DNA from: Holosporales bacterium
Lineage (GTDB): Bacteria > Pseudomonadota > Alphaproteobacteria > RUG11792
Length of the DNA: 64,000 nucleotides
NCBI GenBank assembly: GCA_031289695.1
Contig: JAITPA010000008.1
Location: 1 to 64,000, forward strand
Direction: 5' to 3'
Shown: positions 15,501-24,290 of the stretch, in pieces
Layout of the letters: each line of letters begins with the position of its first letter
Position numbering within the stretch: position 1 is the stretch's first letter
The notes under the pieces: model-generated
Databases searched by the model: none
What the model was told of the DNA's origin: nothing
The model's input: the letters and a program-made list of their open reading frames with translations, nothing else
Program-made: the position numbers and the translations under genes

Positions 15501-16580
15501 ATGTGTAATTATAAAAATATTGACGACGGCGGGGTGGGTGGGAGCGCGAAGCGCGGGAGCCGTTGTCAATCATCAACAGGTCAAAGGCCTGTTGATGTCA
15601 ATATTTCTTTAGGACAAACCGCCCTTGAGAGTCGCGTAATTGTTGCTCCGATGGCTGGAGTTACAGACCTTCCTTTTAGAAAAATTGTTCGTCAGTTTGG
15701 AAATTTTTTGATGTTCAGTGAAATGGTTGCAAGCCAGGCTGTGATTAGAAATGTCAGGAGGACGCATAAGATGATGGATAGCGCTGACGACGATTTCACT
15801 TCCGTTCAAATAGTTGGGGCAGATCCAATTGTTATGGCTGAGGCAGCAAAATTGAGTTTTTCTTTAGGAGCAAAATTCATAGATATAAATATGGGGTGTC
15901 CAGTTAGGAAGGTTGTGAAATCAGAGTCTGGTTCTGCCCTAATGAAAAATGAAAAACTGGCAGCGAAAATCATAGAGTCAGTTGTCAATGCCGTTCCAAT
16001 TCCGGTTACTTTAAAAATCAGATTAGGTTGGGATCTAGAGCACAAAAATGCGCAGGCAATAGCAAAGATAGCCAAGGATCTCGGAATCAAGATGGTGTCT
16101 GTACATGCGAGAACTAGATCACAGCTTTTTTCCGGAAGTGCCTCATGGATTGATGTCTTAGAAGTAAAACAGGCCGTTGGTATTCCGATCATTGTTAACG
16201 GTGACATAGTCAATGTTAAATCAGCAGGAGCAGCACTTTGTGAAAGTGAAGCAGATGGAGTGATGGTTGGTCGTGGGGTTCTCGGCAACCCGTGGCTTCT
16301 AAGAGATATTCATAACTTCTTGAAAACTGGCGTTGAGGATACCATCCAGCCAACGATCGGTGAAAAAATGAAAATGGCAGCAATGCACCTCGAATACATG
16401 TTCGAGTTTTACGACGAACAAATAGCCATTAAATTAGCAAGAAAAGTTTTAATGTACTATTTCAGAGGGTTGCCAAATGCCACAAAGCTCAAACAGAAAA
16501 TATCACAGCTAAATTCAACGGCGGAAGCATTCGTAGTGCTAGATTGGCATCTTCAGCAAACAGAAAAAGCGCTTGACTAG
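15501..16580 (+). CDS. dusB: tRNA-dihydrouridine synthase (DusB type) with palindromic N-terminal insert
   Basis: An FMN enzyme that reduces uridines in the tRNA D-loop. Core motifs: VIVAPMAGVTDLPFRKI, FSEMVASQA, DINMGCPVRKVVKSESGSAL (active-site Cys), VTLKIRLGWD, VHARTRSQ, and GVMVGRGVLGNPWL (phosphate site). DusB normally starts a few residues before the VILAPMxGVTD block. Here the only in-frame starts (GTG 15498, ATG 15501, or an internal GTG near 15534) lie before or inside a GC-rich palindromic element, so about 20-30 extra residues (rich in Gly, Ser, Arg) are translated from it. The rest is full length. Confidence 0.93.
   Translation: MCNYKNIDDGGVGGSAKRGSRCQSSTGQRPVDVNISLGQTALESRVIVAPMAGVTDLPFRKIVRQFGNFLMFSEMVASQAVIRNVRRTHKMMDSADDDFTSVQIVGADPIVMAEAAKLSFSLGAKFIDINMGCPVRKVVKSESGSALMKNEKLAAKIIESVVNAVPIPVTLKIRLGWDLEHKNAQAIAKIAKDLGIKMVSVHARTRSQLFSGSASWIDVLEVKQAVGIPIIVNGDIVNVKSAGAALCESEADGVMVGRGVLGNPWLLRDIHNFLKTGVEDTIQPTIGEKMKMAAMHLEYMFEFYDEQIAIKLARKVLMYYFRGLPNATKLKQKISQLNSTAEAFVVLDWHLQQTEKALD
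15516..15605. repeat. Compound palindromic element inside the 5' end of dusB
   Basis: An outer stem AATATTGAC (15516-15524) / GTCAATATT (15597-15605) is exact. Inside are two hairpins: ATTGACGACGGC (15519-15530) with GCCGTTGTCAAT (15559-15570), one G-T pair, capped by GCGC-GAA-GCGC (15544-15554); and ATCAACAGG (15572-15580) with CCTGTTGAT (15588-15596). The element is far more GC-rich than its surroundings and keeps the reading frame open. This is the style of a Rickettsia palindromic element inserted in-frame. Confidence 0.8.
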
Positions 16581-16685
16581 CAGCATTTTAGAGCTTGTTA
16601 AAAAAAATTACGCAAAATTATAGAGAATTTTGTACTGTTGGACGATGCAAACGTCTCAGAGTAGCTACGTCAATCCAAGAATGGC

Positions 16686-17408
16686 TTACATTATATCTAA
16701 TGCTTGTTTTTGTTTTGTGATTAATTCATTTTTGCCCTTCTGCGCGAACTTCAATAAAGTTGCAAACTCACCTTCGGTGAATGGTCTTTTTTCTCCGCAG
16801 ATCTGGATTTCAATGATTGCATCGGAAGACATGACAAAATTAGCATCGACGTCGGCGACGGAGTCTTCACTATATTCCAGATCCAAAAGAGATGTCTTTG
16901 TTACTACTCCACAAGAAATGGCAACGACATGATCAGTTATTGGATTCTCAAATATCTGCTTATGTTTGAGGAGTTTTTGGCACGCTAAGTACATGGCGAC
17001 AAATGCCCCTGTAATGCTCGCAGTTCTCGTCCCTCCATCTGCCTGAATAACATCGCAATCTATTTTAATCTGTCTCTCACCAAGTGATCCTAAACTTACA
17101 ACAGACCTAAGAGCTCGTCCTATAAGTCGTTGAATTTCAAGTGTTCTTCCAGACTGCTTTCCCTTTACCGCCTCTCTATCTGTTCTTTCATTGCAAGAAC
17201 ACGGGAGCATGCCATACTCCGCGGAAATCCATCCTGTTTTGGAATTTCTCAAGAACAATGGTACCCTTTCATCAACCGTTGCCGTACATATAACATGCGT
17301 TCTTCCGAATTTAACGAAGCAAGATCCGTCGCCATGCGGGTAATAATTTGGAACAATAGCTATTTGCCTGAGCTCATCGTAACCCCTTCCCAAAAATCTC
17401 TTCAACAT
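16686..17408 (-). CDS. rph: Ribonuclease PH
   Basis: A 240-residue phosphorolytic 3'-5' exonuclease that trims tRNA 3' ends. Motifs: SCFVKFGRTHVICTATVDE, GWISAEYGMLPCSCNERTDRE, the RLIGRALRSVV block with phosphate-binding arginines, IDCDVIQADGGTRTASITGAFVA, and DLEYSEDSVADVDANFVM. The length matches the family. It sits 20 bp downstream of rnhB on the same strand, so rsmA-rnhB-rph likely form one unit. It is convergent with dusB. Confidence 0.95.
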   Translation of the reverse strand: MLKRFLGRGYDELRQIAIVPNYYPHGDGSCFVKFGRTHVICTATVDERVPLFLRNSKTGWISAEYGMLPCSCNERTDREAVKGKQSGRTLEIQRLIGRALRSVVSLGSLGERQIKIDCDVIQADGGTRTASITGAFVAMYLACQKLLKHKQIFENPITDHVVAISCGVVTKTSLLDLEYSEDSVADVDANFVMSSDAIIEIQICGEKRPFTEGEFATLLKFAQKGKNELITKQKQALDIM

Positions 17409-17428
17409 ACGAAAACCAAATTAATCAT

Positions 17429-18040
17429 CTAACATCTTCGAAGAACAGGAGCAAAGCTTTTCCTATGATACCTGCATGGAGCATATTTTTCTAGAGCTTC
17501 GAGATGTTTTTTTGTTCCATATCCGACGTGTTTATCGAAGCCATATTCAGGTAATTCTTCGTGGATTTTCATCATTATTCTGTCTCTTGTAACTTTTGCA
17601 ATGATAGATGCCGTTGCGATTGAATAACTTTTCTGATCTCCTTTCACAACTGGATAAACGTTATTCCCAGGGATATCTACAGTTCGATTGCCGTCTAGAA
17701 GGCAGATTGCCCCTAAGACTTCATCCATTGATTTTAGTATTCCATTTTTCCAAGCGGCGGCAAGCCCTACTTGATCTATAATTTCATTTTCGATTATAGC
17801 AATCCTATAATCAAAGTTCTGTGAATTGGTGATTTTTTCAAACAGTTGTTCTCTCGTTTTTCTGGAGAGTTTTTTTGAATCATCAATGTTCGTTAGAAGG
17901 TATTCTGGTAAATTATGATTTTTGATAAAACATGATGCAACAACGATTGGGCCTGCCAGAGGGCCAAGACCAGCCTCGTCTATTCCATATACCTTTGTAT
18001 TTTCAAATGAATTCTCTATCTCAAATGTTGGCATTTTCAA
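17429..18040 (-). CDS. rnhB: Ribonuclease HII (with altered GRG motif)
   Basis: 203 residues. RNase HII nicks 5' of ribonucleotides in DNA. Motif order: YGIDEAGLGPLAGPIVVA (catalytic Asp-Glu), DDSKKLSRKTREQLFEKI, an LDG motif with the next catalytic Asp, VKGDQKSYSIATASIIAKVTRD (the KGD-x-xx-xxIAxASIxAKVxRD block) and GFDKHVGYGTKKHLEAL. The family's DEAGRG is DEAGLG here: the arginine of the junction-reading GRG loop is leucine. It overlaps the end of rsmA by 20 bp if the start is 18040, or 14 bp if the second Met at 18034 is used. Confidence 0.92.
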   Translation of the reverse strand: MKMPTFEIENSFENTKVYGIDEAGLGPLAGPIVVASCFIKNHNLPEYLLTNIDDSKKLSRKTREQLFEKITNSQNFDYRIAIIENEIIDQVGLAAAWKNGILKSMDEVLGAICLLDGNRTVDIPGNNVYPVVKGDQKSYSIATASIIAKVTRDRIMMKIHEELPEYGFDKHVGYGTKKHLEALEKYAPCRYHRKSFAPVLRRC

Positions 18041-18872
18041 TCTCCTTTGATAGGGCTAAAAACTTTTCTGGACATATGTTCTCTGGCCGTGATAGGACAC
18101 CTATGTTGCATCTTTGCAGCATGCCTTCGGCATTAGGTTTTTTCATTCTTTTCAGTATAGAATGGATCGTTTTTCTTCGGTTAGCAAAGCAGTTATGTGT
18201 CAGTGTTTCGAGGATTGGCAGGTTTTCTATGAAACGACCATTTGGAGTCAATTTAACGACGGATGATATAATTTTTGGTGGAGGATGAAATGCCAAAGGG
18301 GATACATCAAATAGTTTTTCTGTCCTGCAGAGGAGCTGTGAAATAATACTGAGTCGTCCGTAGTCCTTTGAATTAACGTCGGCGCAGATTCTATCTCCAA
18401 CTTCTTTCTGAAACATTAAGACCATTTTTGTGATACCTTTTATATCGAAAAGCCAATTGACGAGAAGCCTAGTTCCAATATTATAAGGTAAATTCGATAT
18501 GATAACTATATTTTTGTCTGTTAAGTCTCGGAGCTTTATTTTCAGAGCATCTTGGTATATGAAATGTAAATTACTTTTTGAATGCGCCTTGATGTTGTCG
18601 TGAATCGGTTTTAGGGAGATATCCTTCTCTATGCAGAAAATGCGGCTTCTTCCGGCAATTTCAGAGATAGCTCTAGTGAGTCCACATGGGCCAGGGCCTA
18701 TTTCTATAATATCTGAATCATCATCAATTTCAAGGGCACATGATGCTATCTTTCTAAGTAGCGATAGATCACATAAAAAATGCTGACCCAGAGCTTTTGA
18801 CCTCGAGCGATTATTTAGAAGCCCATATTTTTTTATTACCTGAGCAATCGATAAATCAAAATCATTCTCCAT
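18021..18872 (-). CDS. rsmA: 16S rRNA dimethyladenosine transferase
   Basis: 283 residues. RsmA (KsgA) dimethylates A1518 and A1519 of 16S rRNA late in 30S assembly. It opens with SKALGQHFLCDLSLLRKI, then IIEIGPGPCGLTRAI (SAM site), FCIEKDISLKPIH, and the NLPY catalytic motif in IISNLPYNIGTRLLV, then MFQKEVGDRICA and FDVSPLAFHPPPKIISSVVKL. Normal length. First gene of the apparent rsmA-rnhB-rph unit, starting 2 bp after kdsD ends on the same strand. Confidence 0.95.
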   Translation of the reverse strand: MENDFDLSIAQVIKKYGLLNNRSRSKALGQHFLCDLSLLRKIASCALEIDDDSDIIEIGPGPCGLTRAISEIAGRSRIFCIEKDISLKPIHDNIKAHSKSNLHFIYQDALKIKLRDLTDKNIVIISNLPYNIGTRLLVNWLFDIKGITKMVLMFQKEVGDRICADVNSKDYGRLSIISQLLCRTEKLFDVSPLAFHPPPKIISSVVKLTPNGRFIENLPILETLTHNCFANRRKTIHSILKRMKKPNAEGMLQRCNIGVLSRPENICPEKFLALSKEIENANI

Positions 18873-18874
18873 TG

Positions 18875-19822
18875 TTATTTTCTAATGGAAACAATATCAT
18901 GCAGATGGATAGCTCCTATTGGTTTATTCCCATCTTTATCAACTACAAAGATACAAGTAATTTTTTTAGATTCCATAGAATTCAATACTTCGGATATTAG
19001 CGCATTTTCATGAGTTGTTACGGGATTTTTGGTCATTACTTCATCAACTGTTTTCAAAAAAAGCGCACCGCTCATATGTCGCCTGAGATCACCGTCAGTA
19101 ATAACTCCAACTAGAGAATCATCACGTTCCGTTATGCCAATACAACCAATCCTTCCATACGTCATTGCGATTATCGCATCTCTCATGGTGGTTCCTATTT
19201 TTACAAGAGGGATATCTCGCCTCATTACATCATTGACGAAGCTAAGTTTCCTTCCGAGAATTCCTCCAGGGTGAATCGATTTAAATTGTTCCATGGTAAA
19301 ACCACGCTTCGTCAATAGAGCAACTGCCATGGCATCTCCTAGAGCCAACGTTACCGTCGAAGAAACGGTCGGCGCCATCCCCAATGGACAGGCTTCTTTT
19401 ATTGGAGGGAGATGAAGGGCGATGTCTGAGTTTTCCGATAAAGTTGAATTTCCACTTTTCGAGATCGATATTACTTTAATCCCATATCTCTTGGCGAAAT
19501 CTATAACTGGCAATAACTCTATCGCTTCTCCTGAAAAAGATATCAACAATAAAACATCGTTCTTATCGAGCATTCCAAGATCTCCATGATGAGCTTCACT
19601 TGGATGAAGAAAAAAGGATTTTTGCCCAAGAGAAGACATTGTTGCAGATATCTTCCTTCCTATGTGTCCGCTTTTCCCTATTCCAGACACCACGAGACGT
19701 CCATTTGACATTACGATTGCCTCTAGGGCGTCTTCGAAGTTATCCGGTAAGTTTTCAGATAACAGAGTAAGAGCTTGGGCTTCTTCGGATATGGTTCTTT
19801 TCGCTTCGGTTATAGCATCCAT
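18875..19822 (-). CDS. kdsD: Arabinose-5-phosphate isomerase
   Basis: 315 residues. KdsD converts ribulose-5-phosphate to arabinose-5-phosphate, the first step to Kdo for lipopolysaccharide. An N-terminal SIS sugar-isomerase domain holds SGIGKSGHIGRKISATMSSLG, LHPSEAHHGDLGML and LISFSGEAIELL. Two CBS domains follow (VNDVMRRDIPLVKIG... and VDEVMTKNPVTTHEN...). Full length. It implies Kdo-containing LPS, consistent with the glycosyltransferase at 3150-4034. kdsA/B are not in the window. Confidence 0.93.
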   Translation of the reverse strand: MDAITEAKRTISEEAQALTLLSENLPDNFEDALEAIVMSNGRLVVSGIGKSGHIGRKISATMSSLGQKSFFLHPSEAHHGDLGMLDKNDVLLLISFSGEAIELLPVIDFAKRYGIKVISISKSGNSTLSENSDIALHLPPIKEACPLGMAPTVSSTVTLALGDAMAVALLTKRGFTMEQFKSIHPGGILGRKLSFVNDVMRRDIPLVKIGTTMRDAIIAMTYGRIGCIGITERDDSLVGVITDGDLRRHMSGALFLKTVDEVMTKNPVTTHENALISEVLNSMESKKITCIFVVDKDGNKPIGAIHLHDIVSIRK

Positions 19823-19975
19823 TGTGACATTGGGATTAATAGCGAGTAATCATCACTGAGGATAATAACATTTTCAACAATAACTTCGTAAGAAATTTTC
19901 CGCAATCAAGCTTGAAAACAGGAAACACAGTATGGGTTTATTGCGTTTCCTGCTTCATTTAGTCAATCCTTTGTC

Positions 19976-21076
19976 TTAAGCCACTAACGGTTTTGTTTGC
20001 CGAATCTCTCTGAGAACTTGCTCTGCTAAGTCATGTATATCATTTTTTCTTAGTCTCCAAGCTATTCGTTTGCAGGTTGCAAGTTGAGCGTCTTCAATTC
20101 CCATTCCTTCAAGAAGATCCAGGAACATAGCTGGCCAATTAGCTGGTCGGAGCATCTGCGCATAATAACTTGTTGGTTGATCAAAACATCCAGAGTCGAT
20201 CGAACGTGCAAGGCTCACCCATCTTTTGGGAAGCCGGAAGAAGGACAGCGGGATGAGTTTTCCTGCCTGTGAGGGATTATGGTACAGTGTTCTGCTGAAT
20301 TGTGCATCAAGTTGTGTACTCTGTTCATAATCATTTTCCTTGTCAACCACCATGGATATCTCATTTTTTGGGATTTGATTACCAGTTCTTGATCTTTGTA
20401 AAGACGTCCGTTGACTTTCCCATTTCAACAATGGAACGCGTCCATTCATTGTAATCTCTTCCTCTATGGTAAGGATCCTGGATTTCAATTTCTGGTCAAC
20501 GTCTCGAAAAAAGAGTGTTGACATTACGTATACAAGTCTGGCGACTCCAAGTGGAGTCATAAGTTCGGCTGGATGACGTCGCCGAATTTCGCTTGAAGAT
20601 AAGTTTCTCCAATCGTCTGGAATTAGTAGACTCACTATGCCGCTCTCTAATGCGGCTACAGTTGTTTCGTGCCAAAATTGAGCTATCACCCTTTGATCGC
20701 CATTGAGACCAGCTATTGCTGCCATTAATTCACCAATGTCACTACAACCAATTAGAGCAGCTTGTGTGGCTCCAATCTGTTGTACATTTAGCATTTCTAG
20801 TATCGTTCGAACACAAGGCTCCATTCTATTTGGCAGAAACATAGGAACTAATTGATCGATGAATTCCTGAATATTGCCATTTAATATTGCGTCCATCATT
20901 CGAATAACACCATCATTCTCCTGCCATATACCCTGATCCTTATGCTTCACGTGTCCGATTTCATGTCGCATCATTTCGGTAAACTCATTTACTCCCATAA
21001 AACGACCACCTCTTGCGAAGTGTATCTCCGGAGGATTACTACTATAACGCGCGTACGCATCACTTTCGCCAACCAC
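19976..21076 (-). CDS. C-terminal fragment of a secreted zinc metalloprotease (downstream of a frameshift)
   Basis: 366 residues from a GTG at 21076, carrying EMMRHEIGHVKHKDQG, an HExxH zinc site with the HEIGH form. The frame is open further upstream (about to 21138) and reads PKIILISEELSAIQAVVGES, which continues naturally from the gene at 21091-22104 if two bases are removed from TATA near 21122. After the zinc site come a helical, Arg-rich region and a C terminus (AEQVLREIRQTKPLVA) with no known domain. Most likely the second half of one broken gene. Confidence 0.7.
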   Translation of the reverse strand: MVGESDAYARYSSNPPEIHFARGGRFMGVNEFTEMMRHEIGHVKHKDQGIWQENDGVIRMMDAILNGNIQEFIDQLVPMFLPNRMEPCVRTILEMLNVQQIGATQAALIGCSDIGELMAAIAGLNGDQRVIAQFWHETTVAALESGIVSLLIPDDWRNLSSSEIRRRHPAELMTPLGVARLVYVMSTLFFRDVDQKLKSRILTIEEEITMNGRVPLLKWESQRTSLQRSRTGNQIPKNEISMVVDKENDYEQSTQLDAQFSRTLYHNPSQAGKLIPLSFFRLPKRWVSLARSIDSGCFDQPTSYYAQMLRPANWPAMFLDLLEGMGIEDAQLATCKRIAWRLRKNDIHDLAEQVLREIRQTKPLVA

Positions 21077-21090
21077 AGCTTGTATCGCAC

Positions 21091-22104
21091 TTAGCTCTTC
21101 AGATATGAGTATAATCTTAGGTATATCAGACCAAATTTACTTGCTCTTACTATCGTTGCAGCTAGCACCTGGCGTAGAAGCGCAGGGTCTCCTATTGGAT
21201 CACTCAGCGCTGCTTCAAACACATTCCGTTCAGCCTGATTAAGCCTCGATACATCAAGAAGGTTAAGGGCAAATTCTAATGCCTCTCCTCCGGTAACATC
21301 ACTTCCCTGTAGCAGTCTGATTGCGACTTCAACTGTACGCTCAGTGCCGTTAAGCCATTTATTCCATCTATCTCTATTTTGTAGATCTTGGAGATGTGCA
21401 GTAGCCGACAGAAATTTTGCAACACCATCATGGTCAATTTTCGTATCGCACCAATTTATGCCTCCGGTTAGTATTTGTATCATATCATCAATCTTTGTGT
21501 TTTCTGTTATCAAAACATTACATTCGTCCTCAAAACCACCGTCAATTTTTTTAAACCACACTAACAACGTTGGTGCTCTGATTGAGGCATATTTGGATAC
21601 TACCAAGTGAAAAAGCTTTAAATACATTTCTTTGTTCTTAATCACTTCTAGTAATGCCTCCCTAACCATTTGATCAGTTTGTTCATAATTTTCCTCGCTG
21701 TATATCGCTATTGCATTGAGCACATTATGATAAGAATCCATTGCTAATTCGACAGGTTTACCTGGTTCATTCCACCCCTGAGAACGTACCCAAAAATATT
21801 CCACTGTTTCTATTTTTCTTTCCAATATCCATATTTCTCTAAGCTGCGAGCCTAATAGTTTCTCCAAATTAGCTTTATCTGTAAGCACATTGAGAGATCC
21901 AACATCTATTACAGTCACTTTCGTGCCATTAATTTTCTCATCGTGAACTGAAATACCACGCACCAAATCAGCATCAGCTTGGGTGATTCCAAATTTCTTA
22001 ATCACAGCATCCCGAAAACCTGGGTAATATGTTCTAGTCGGTGCAGTCGCGTTAACTGCGGTTACTGTTACGAGCGCTGTCATTAACAGCTTTAACTTTG
22101 ACAT
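21091..22104 (-). CDS. N-terminal fragment of the same secreted metalloprotease
   Basis: About 337 residues from the ATG at 22104: MSKLKLLMTALVTVTAVNATA is a signal peptide, followed by PTRTYYPGFRDAVIKKFGIT. The middle is helical without a recognised motif. The last residues before the stop (ASKFGLIYLRLYSYLKS) look out of frame after ASKFGLI; the adjoining frame then reads PKIILISEEL. An upstream start at 22152 would bury the signal peptide. Joined, the two pieces would encode about 700 residues of exported HEIGH-type peptidase. Confidence 0.65.
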   Translation of the reverse strand: MSKLKLLMTALVTVTAVNATAPTRTYYPGFRDAVIKKFGITQADADLVRGISVHDEKINGTKVTVIDVGSLNVLTDKANLEKLLGSQLREIWILERKIETVEYFWVRSQGWNEPGKPVELAMDSYHNVLNAIAIYSEENYEQTDQMVREALLEVIKNKEMYLKLFHLVVSKYASIRAPTLLVWFKKIDGGFEDECNVLITENTKIDDMIQILTGGINWCDTKIDHDGVAKFLSATAHLQDLQNRDRWNKWLNGTERTVEVAIRLLQGSDVTGGEALEFALNLLDVSRLNQAERNVFEAALSDPIGDPALLRQVLAATIVRASKFGLIYLRLYSYLKS

Positions 22105-22444
22105 CATAATAATTCCGATGAAATACCTACCTGTGGCAACAGTATACATCATTTTTTTATTTTGTGAAGTATAAAATCTTTAATCTAAAGAATCGTTTTG
22201 TAATACCTCAAAAACCGTACAGTTACCGTGTCAAGCTATTTTTTTCTTTAACGCTTTTTTAAGTGATAATATGATGCAACACAAAGCTCCGCATTTTTTA
22301 GAGACAAGACATCTAACTAAAAGGGTTGAACAAACTTGTTTGTATCGAAGCAACAGTGAAGACAAGACCATTTTCGCACTACCGAAAGTTTTGGGTGTGG
22401 TATACTCGCTTACAGGGGTGAGTTGTTGTGTGTATTGGTGGGAA

Positions 22445-22771
22445 ATGAAAATCATTCAGCATGATATATTGGGGGCGAAACTAGTAGTCAACGAAAAATC
22501 TGAGAAACAGAAACCATTTAGTGTAGCTGCCGTAAAGGGTTATGTAGACGTAACTCTAGCAACTGGTTTTAGTGAATCACAGGCAACCAGCGATTTTATG
22601 CTCGTCCATAGAATTCTTCAGAAAAAATTAATTGCTTCAGGATTGATGTCTAAAAATTCTACAAGTTGCCTATTGAAGATAGTGATGAATGAGATGAATA
22701 TAAAAGCAGGAAACATTGAAGCCTCCTCTGCAACGAGAGATTCTCTCCTTCTATTTTTCATGAAGGTTTGA
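22445..22771 (+). CDS. Small protein of unknown function upstream of ftsQ
   Basis: About 108 residues from the ATG at 22445 (MKIIQHDILGAKLVVNEKSE), preceded by a ggtggg ribosome-like site. The frame is open further upstream (to 22271), but that part is Cys-rich and unlike a protein. No signal peptide and no known motif; the middle (LVHRILQKKLIASGLMS, IVMNEMNIKAGNIEASS) is helical. It ends 6 bp before ftsQ, so the two are probably co-transcribed. Unidentified. Confidence 0.5.
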   Translation: MKIIQHDILGAKLVVNEKSEKQKPFSVAAVKGYVDVTLATGFSESQATSDFMLVHRILQKKLIASGLMSKNSTSCLLKIVMNEMNIKAGNIEASSATRDSLLLFFMKV

Positions 22772-22777
22772 ATATTA

Positions 22778-23530
22778 ATGTCTACGAGACGCCAGAGGAG
22801 CCGAGACAAAAGACGGCGGAGTACTTTGAAAATCATAAGCGGAATATTGCTGCTTGGGGTGATGTATGCCTCCTCTGCTCGAATGTGTACATTCGTTGTA
22901 GCACTCCTCAAGGATATTGGATTCGTCGTTGAGCATATCAATATCTCTGGGGCTGGTGATAAAACCGAGAAGCTCATCGAAAAACATATCGATATTTCTA
23001 GAGGTGATAGTATATTGAAAGTTTCGGCGTGTGAGATTTACAGTAATATCATGAAGATCAACTGGATAAAGACCGCAATTGTTCAGAAAAATCTCCCGAA
23101 TATTATCAATATAAAAGTAGAAGAGAGGATGCCGATAGCAGTCTTTCAGCACGATAACAAATCGACACTAATCGATAGAGAGGGATTCTTCATTGAAGAT
23201 ATTAAGTATCGGTCGATAAATGCACCAATAATCGCTGGAGACAATGGCAATATAAAGGGTAAAGAGATAATCGATACCATTTCGAAATTTAGCATTATAA
23301 GAGAAAAATTGGAATCGTTGACATTCATCAGGGAGCGCCGATGGGATATCGTCGTTGCCGGCATAAAAATTAAGCTACCTGAATTTGAGACAGATGAAGC
23401 CTTGGAAATTCTTTCATCCCTCATCTCAACGGGAAGAATTACGAAAGAAACAGTGAGCGCATTGGATTTTAGAATACAGAATGAAATAATTTTAGTTGGG
23501 CTTAAACTGAAGAGAAATCTGTCGATCTAA
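22778..23530 (+). CDS. ftsQ: Cell-division protein FtsQ
   Basis: 250 residues: a very basic cytoplasmic tail (MSTRRQRSRDKRRRS), one transmembrane helix (residues ~19-45), a POTRA domain (FVVEHINISGAGDKTEKLIEKHI, then ISRGDSILKVSACEIYSNIMKINWIKTAIVQKNLPN) and the FtsQ beta domain with INIKVEERMPIAVFQHDNKSTLIDREGFFI. This is the usual FtsQ layout; FtsQ links early and late divisome parts in the periplasm. The normal murC-murB-ddl-ftsQ-ftsA-ftsZ order is broken: murB lies at the far right of the window and no ftsA follows. Confidence 0.9.
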   Translation: MSTRRQRSRDKRRRSTLKIISGILLLGVMYASSARMCTFVVALLKDIGFVVEHINISGAGDKTEKLIEKHIDISRGDSILKVSACEIYSNIMKINWIKTAIVQKNLPNIINIKVEERMPIAVFQHDNKSTLIDREGFFIEDIKYRSINAPIIAGDNGNIKGKEIIDTISKFSIIREKLESLTFIRERRWDIVVAGIKIKLPEFETDEALEILSSLISTGRITKETVSALDFRIQNEIILVGLKLKRNLSI

Positions 23531-23613
23531 ATTGACTTGTACAATCTCCCTAAGAGGGAATGACTGGGCGTAAAATTTAATTTTGAAAAAACCAAGTTCT
23601 GTGATAGCATATG

Positions 23614-23680
23614 TGACATGCCTTGCTCGCGACTTGTTTGCGGGCTCTTTGCTGGTGAGCAGTAATTAACCGAGAGGAGA
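23614..23680 (+). promoter_or_regulatory. Structured leader before rpsF (possible S6/S18 control)
   Basis: Between ftsQ and rpsF lies GCTCGC...GCGGGC, a 6-bp stem, followed by a short GCT...AGC stem just before the ribosome site gagaggagaag. S6:S18 is known to regulate its own leader RNA in many bacteria. Whether this one conforms needs a covariance search. A TTGAAA-16-TAGCAT promoter candidate precedes it. Confidence 0.3.
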
Positions 23681-23686
23681 AGAGTT

Positions 23687-24055
23687 ATGAAGTTTTATGA
23701 GGTTGTTTTTATAGTTAGATCTGATGCGTCTTCGAGCCATGTTGAGGCGCTGGCTGGAGGGTTTGTCTCGATTGTGAGAGAGCTTGGTGGGGAGGTTACG
23801 AAGACCGAGTTTTGTGGTCTTCGACATCTTTCCTATCCGATTAAGAAGAACAAGAGGGGTCACTACGTTCTGTTGAACGTGACGAGTGATTCTGATGGCG
23901 TTGCCGAGCTTGAAAGGAGACTTCGGTTGGATGAGGACGTTATACGTTCTCTCATCACAAGGGTCGATAAGTTGGATAATAATCCGTCGGCGTTGATGAG
24001 GAAAAATTTTAGAGACGTCCAGTCTAGGGATGTCCAGTCTAAAGAACAAGCATAA
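23687..24055 (+). CDS. rpsF: Small ribosomal subunit protein bS6
   Basis: 122 residues. bS6 begins MKFYEVVFIVRSDASSSHVE and holds the LRHLSYPIKKNKRGHYVLLNV block and the LRLDEDVIRSLITRV segment; the C-terminal tail is short and charged. It binds bS18 on the 30S platform. Strong ribosome site (gagaggagaag). First gene of rpsF-rpsR-acpS-dxr. Confidence 0.96.
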   Translation: MKFYEVVFIVRSDASSSHVEALAGGFVSIVRELGGEVTKTEFCGLRHLSYPIKKNKRGHYVLLNVTSDSDGVAELERRLRLDEDVIRSLITRVDKLDNNPSALMRKNFRDVQSRDVQSKEQA

Positions 24056-24067
24056 GGAGGTTGTGAT

Positions 24068-24289
24068 ATGGCTATTGAACAAACGGAGAATGATCGAAAT
24101 CAGGAACAGAGATTGCAGTCTGTTGAAATAGACTACAAGGACACGAGGTGTCTGCTACGGTTTATTTCGGAGAGGGGTAAGATCATTCCAAGTAGAATAA
24201 GCTCTCAGCCCATAAAGCGGCAGCGAGAAATTGCGAGGGCTATCAAAAAGGCGCGGATTTTAGCTCTGCTGCCTTTTGTTGTGAAATAG
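24068..24289 (+). CDS. rpsR: Small ribosomal subunit protein bS18
   Basis: 73 residues with [40 protein letters not shown] and [11 protein letters not shown], the bS18 signature. It lies 12 bp after rpsF with an aaggagg ribosome site. rplI, which commonly follows rpsR, is missing here and acpS starts one base after the stop. Confidence 0.96.
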   Translation: MAIEQTENDRNQEQRLQSVEIDYKDTRCLLRFISERGKIIPSRISSQPIKRQREIARAIKKARILALLPFVVK

Positions 24290-24290
24290 G

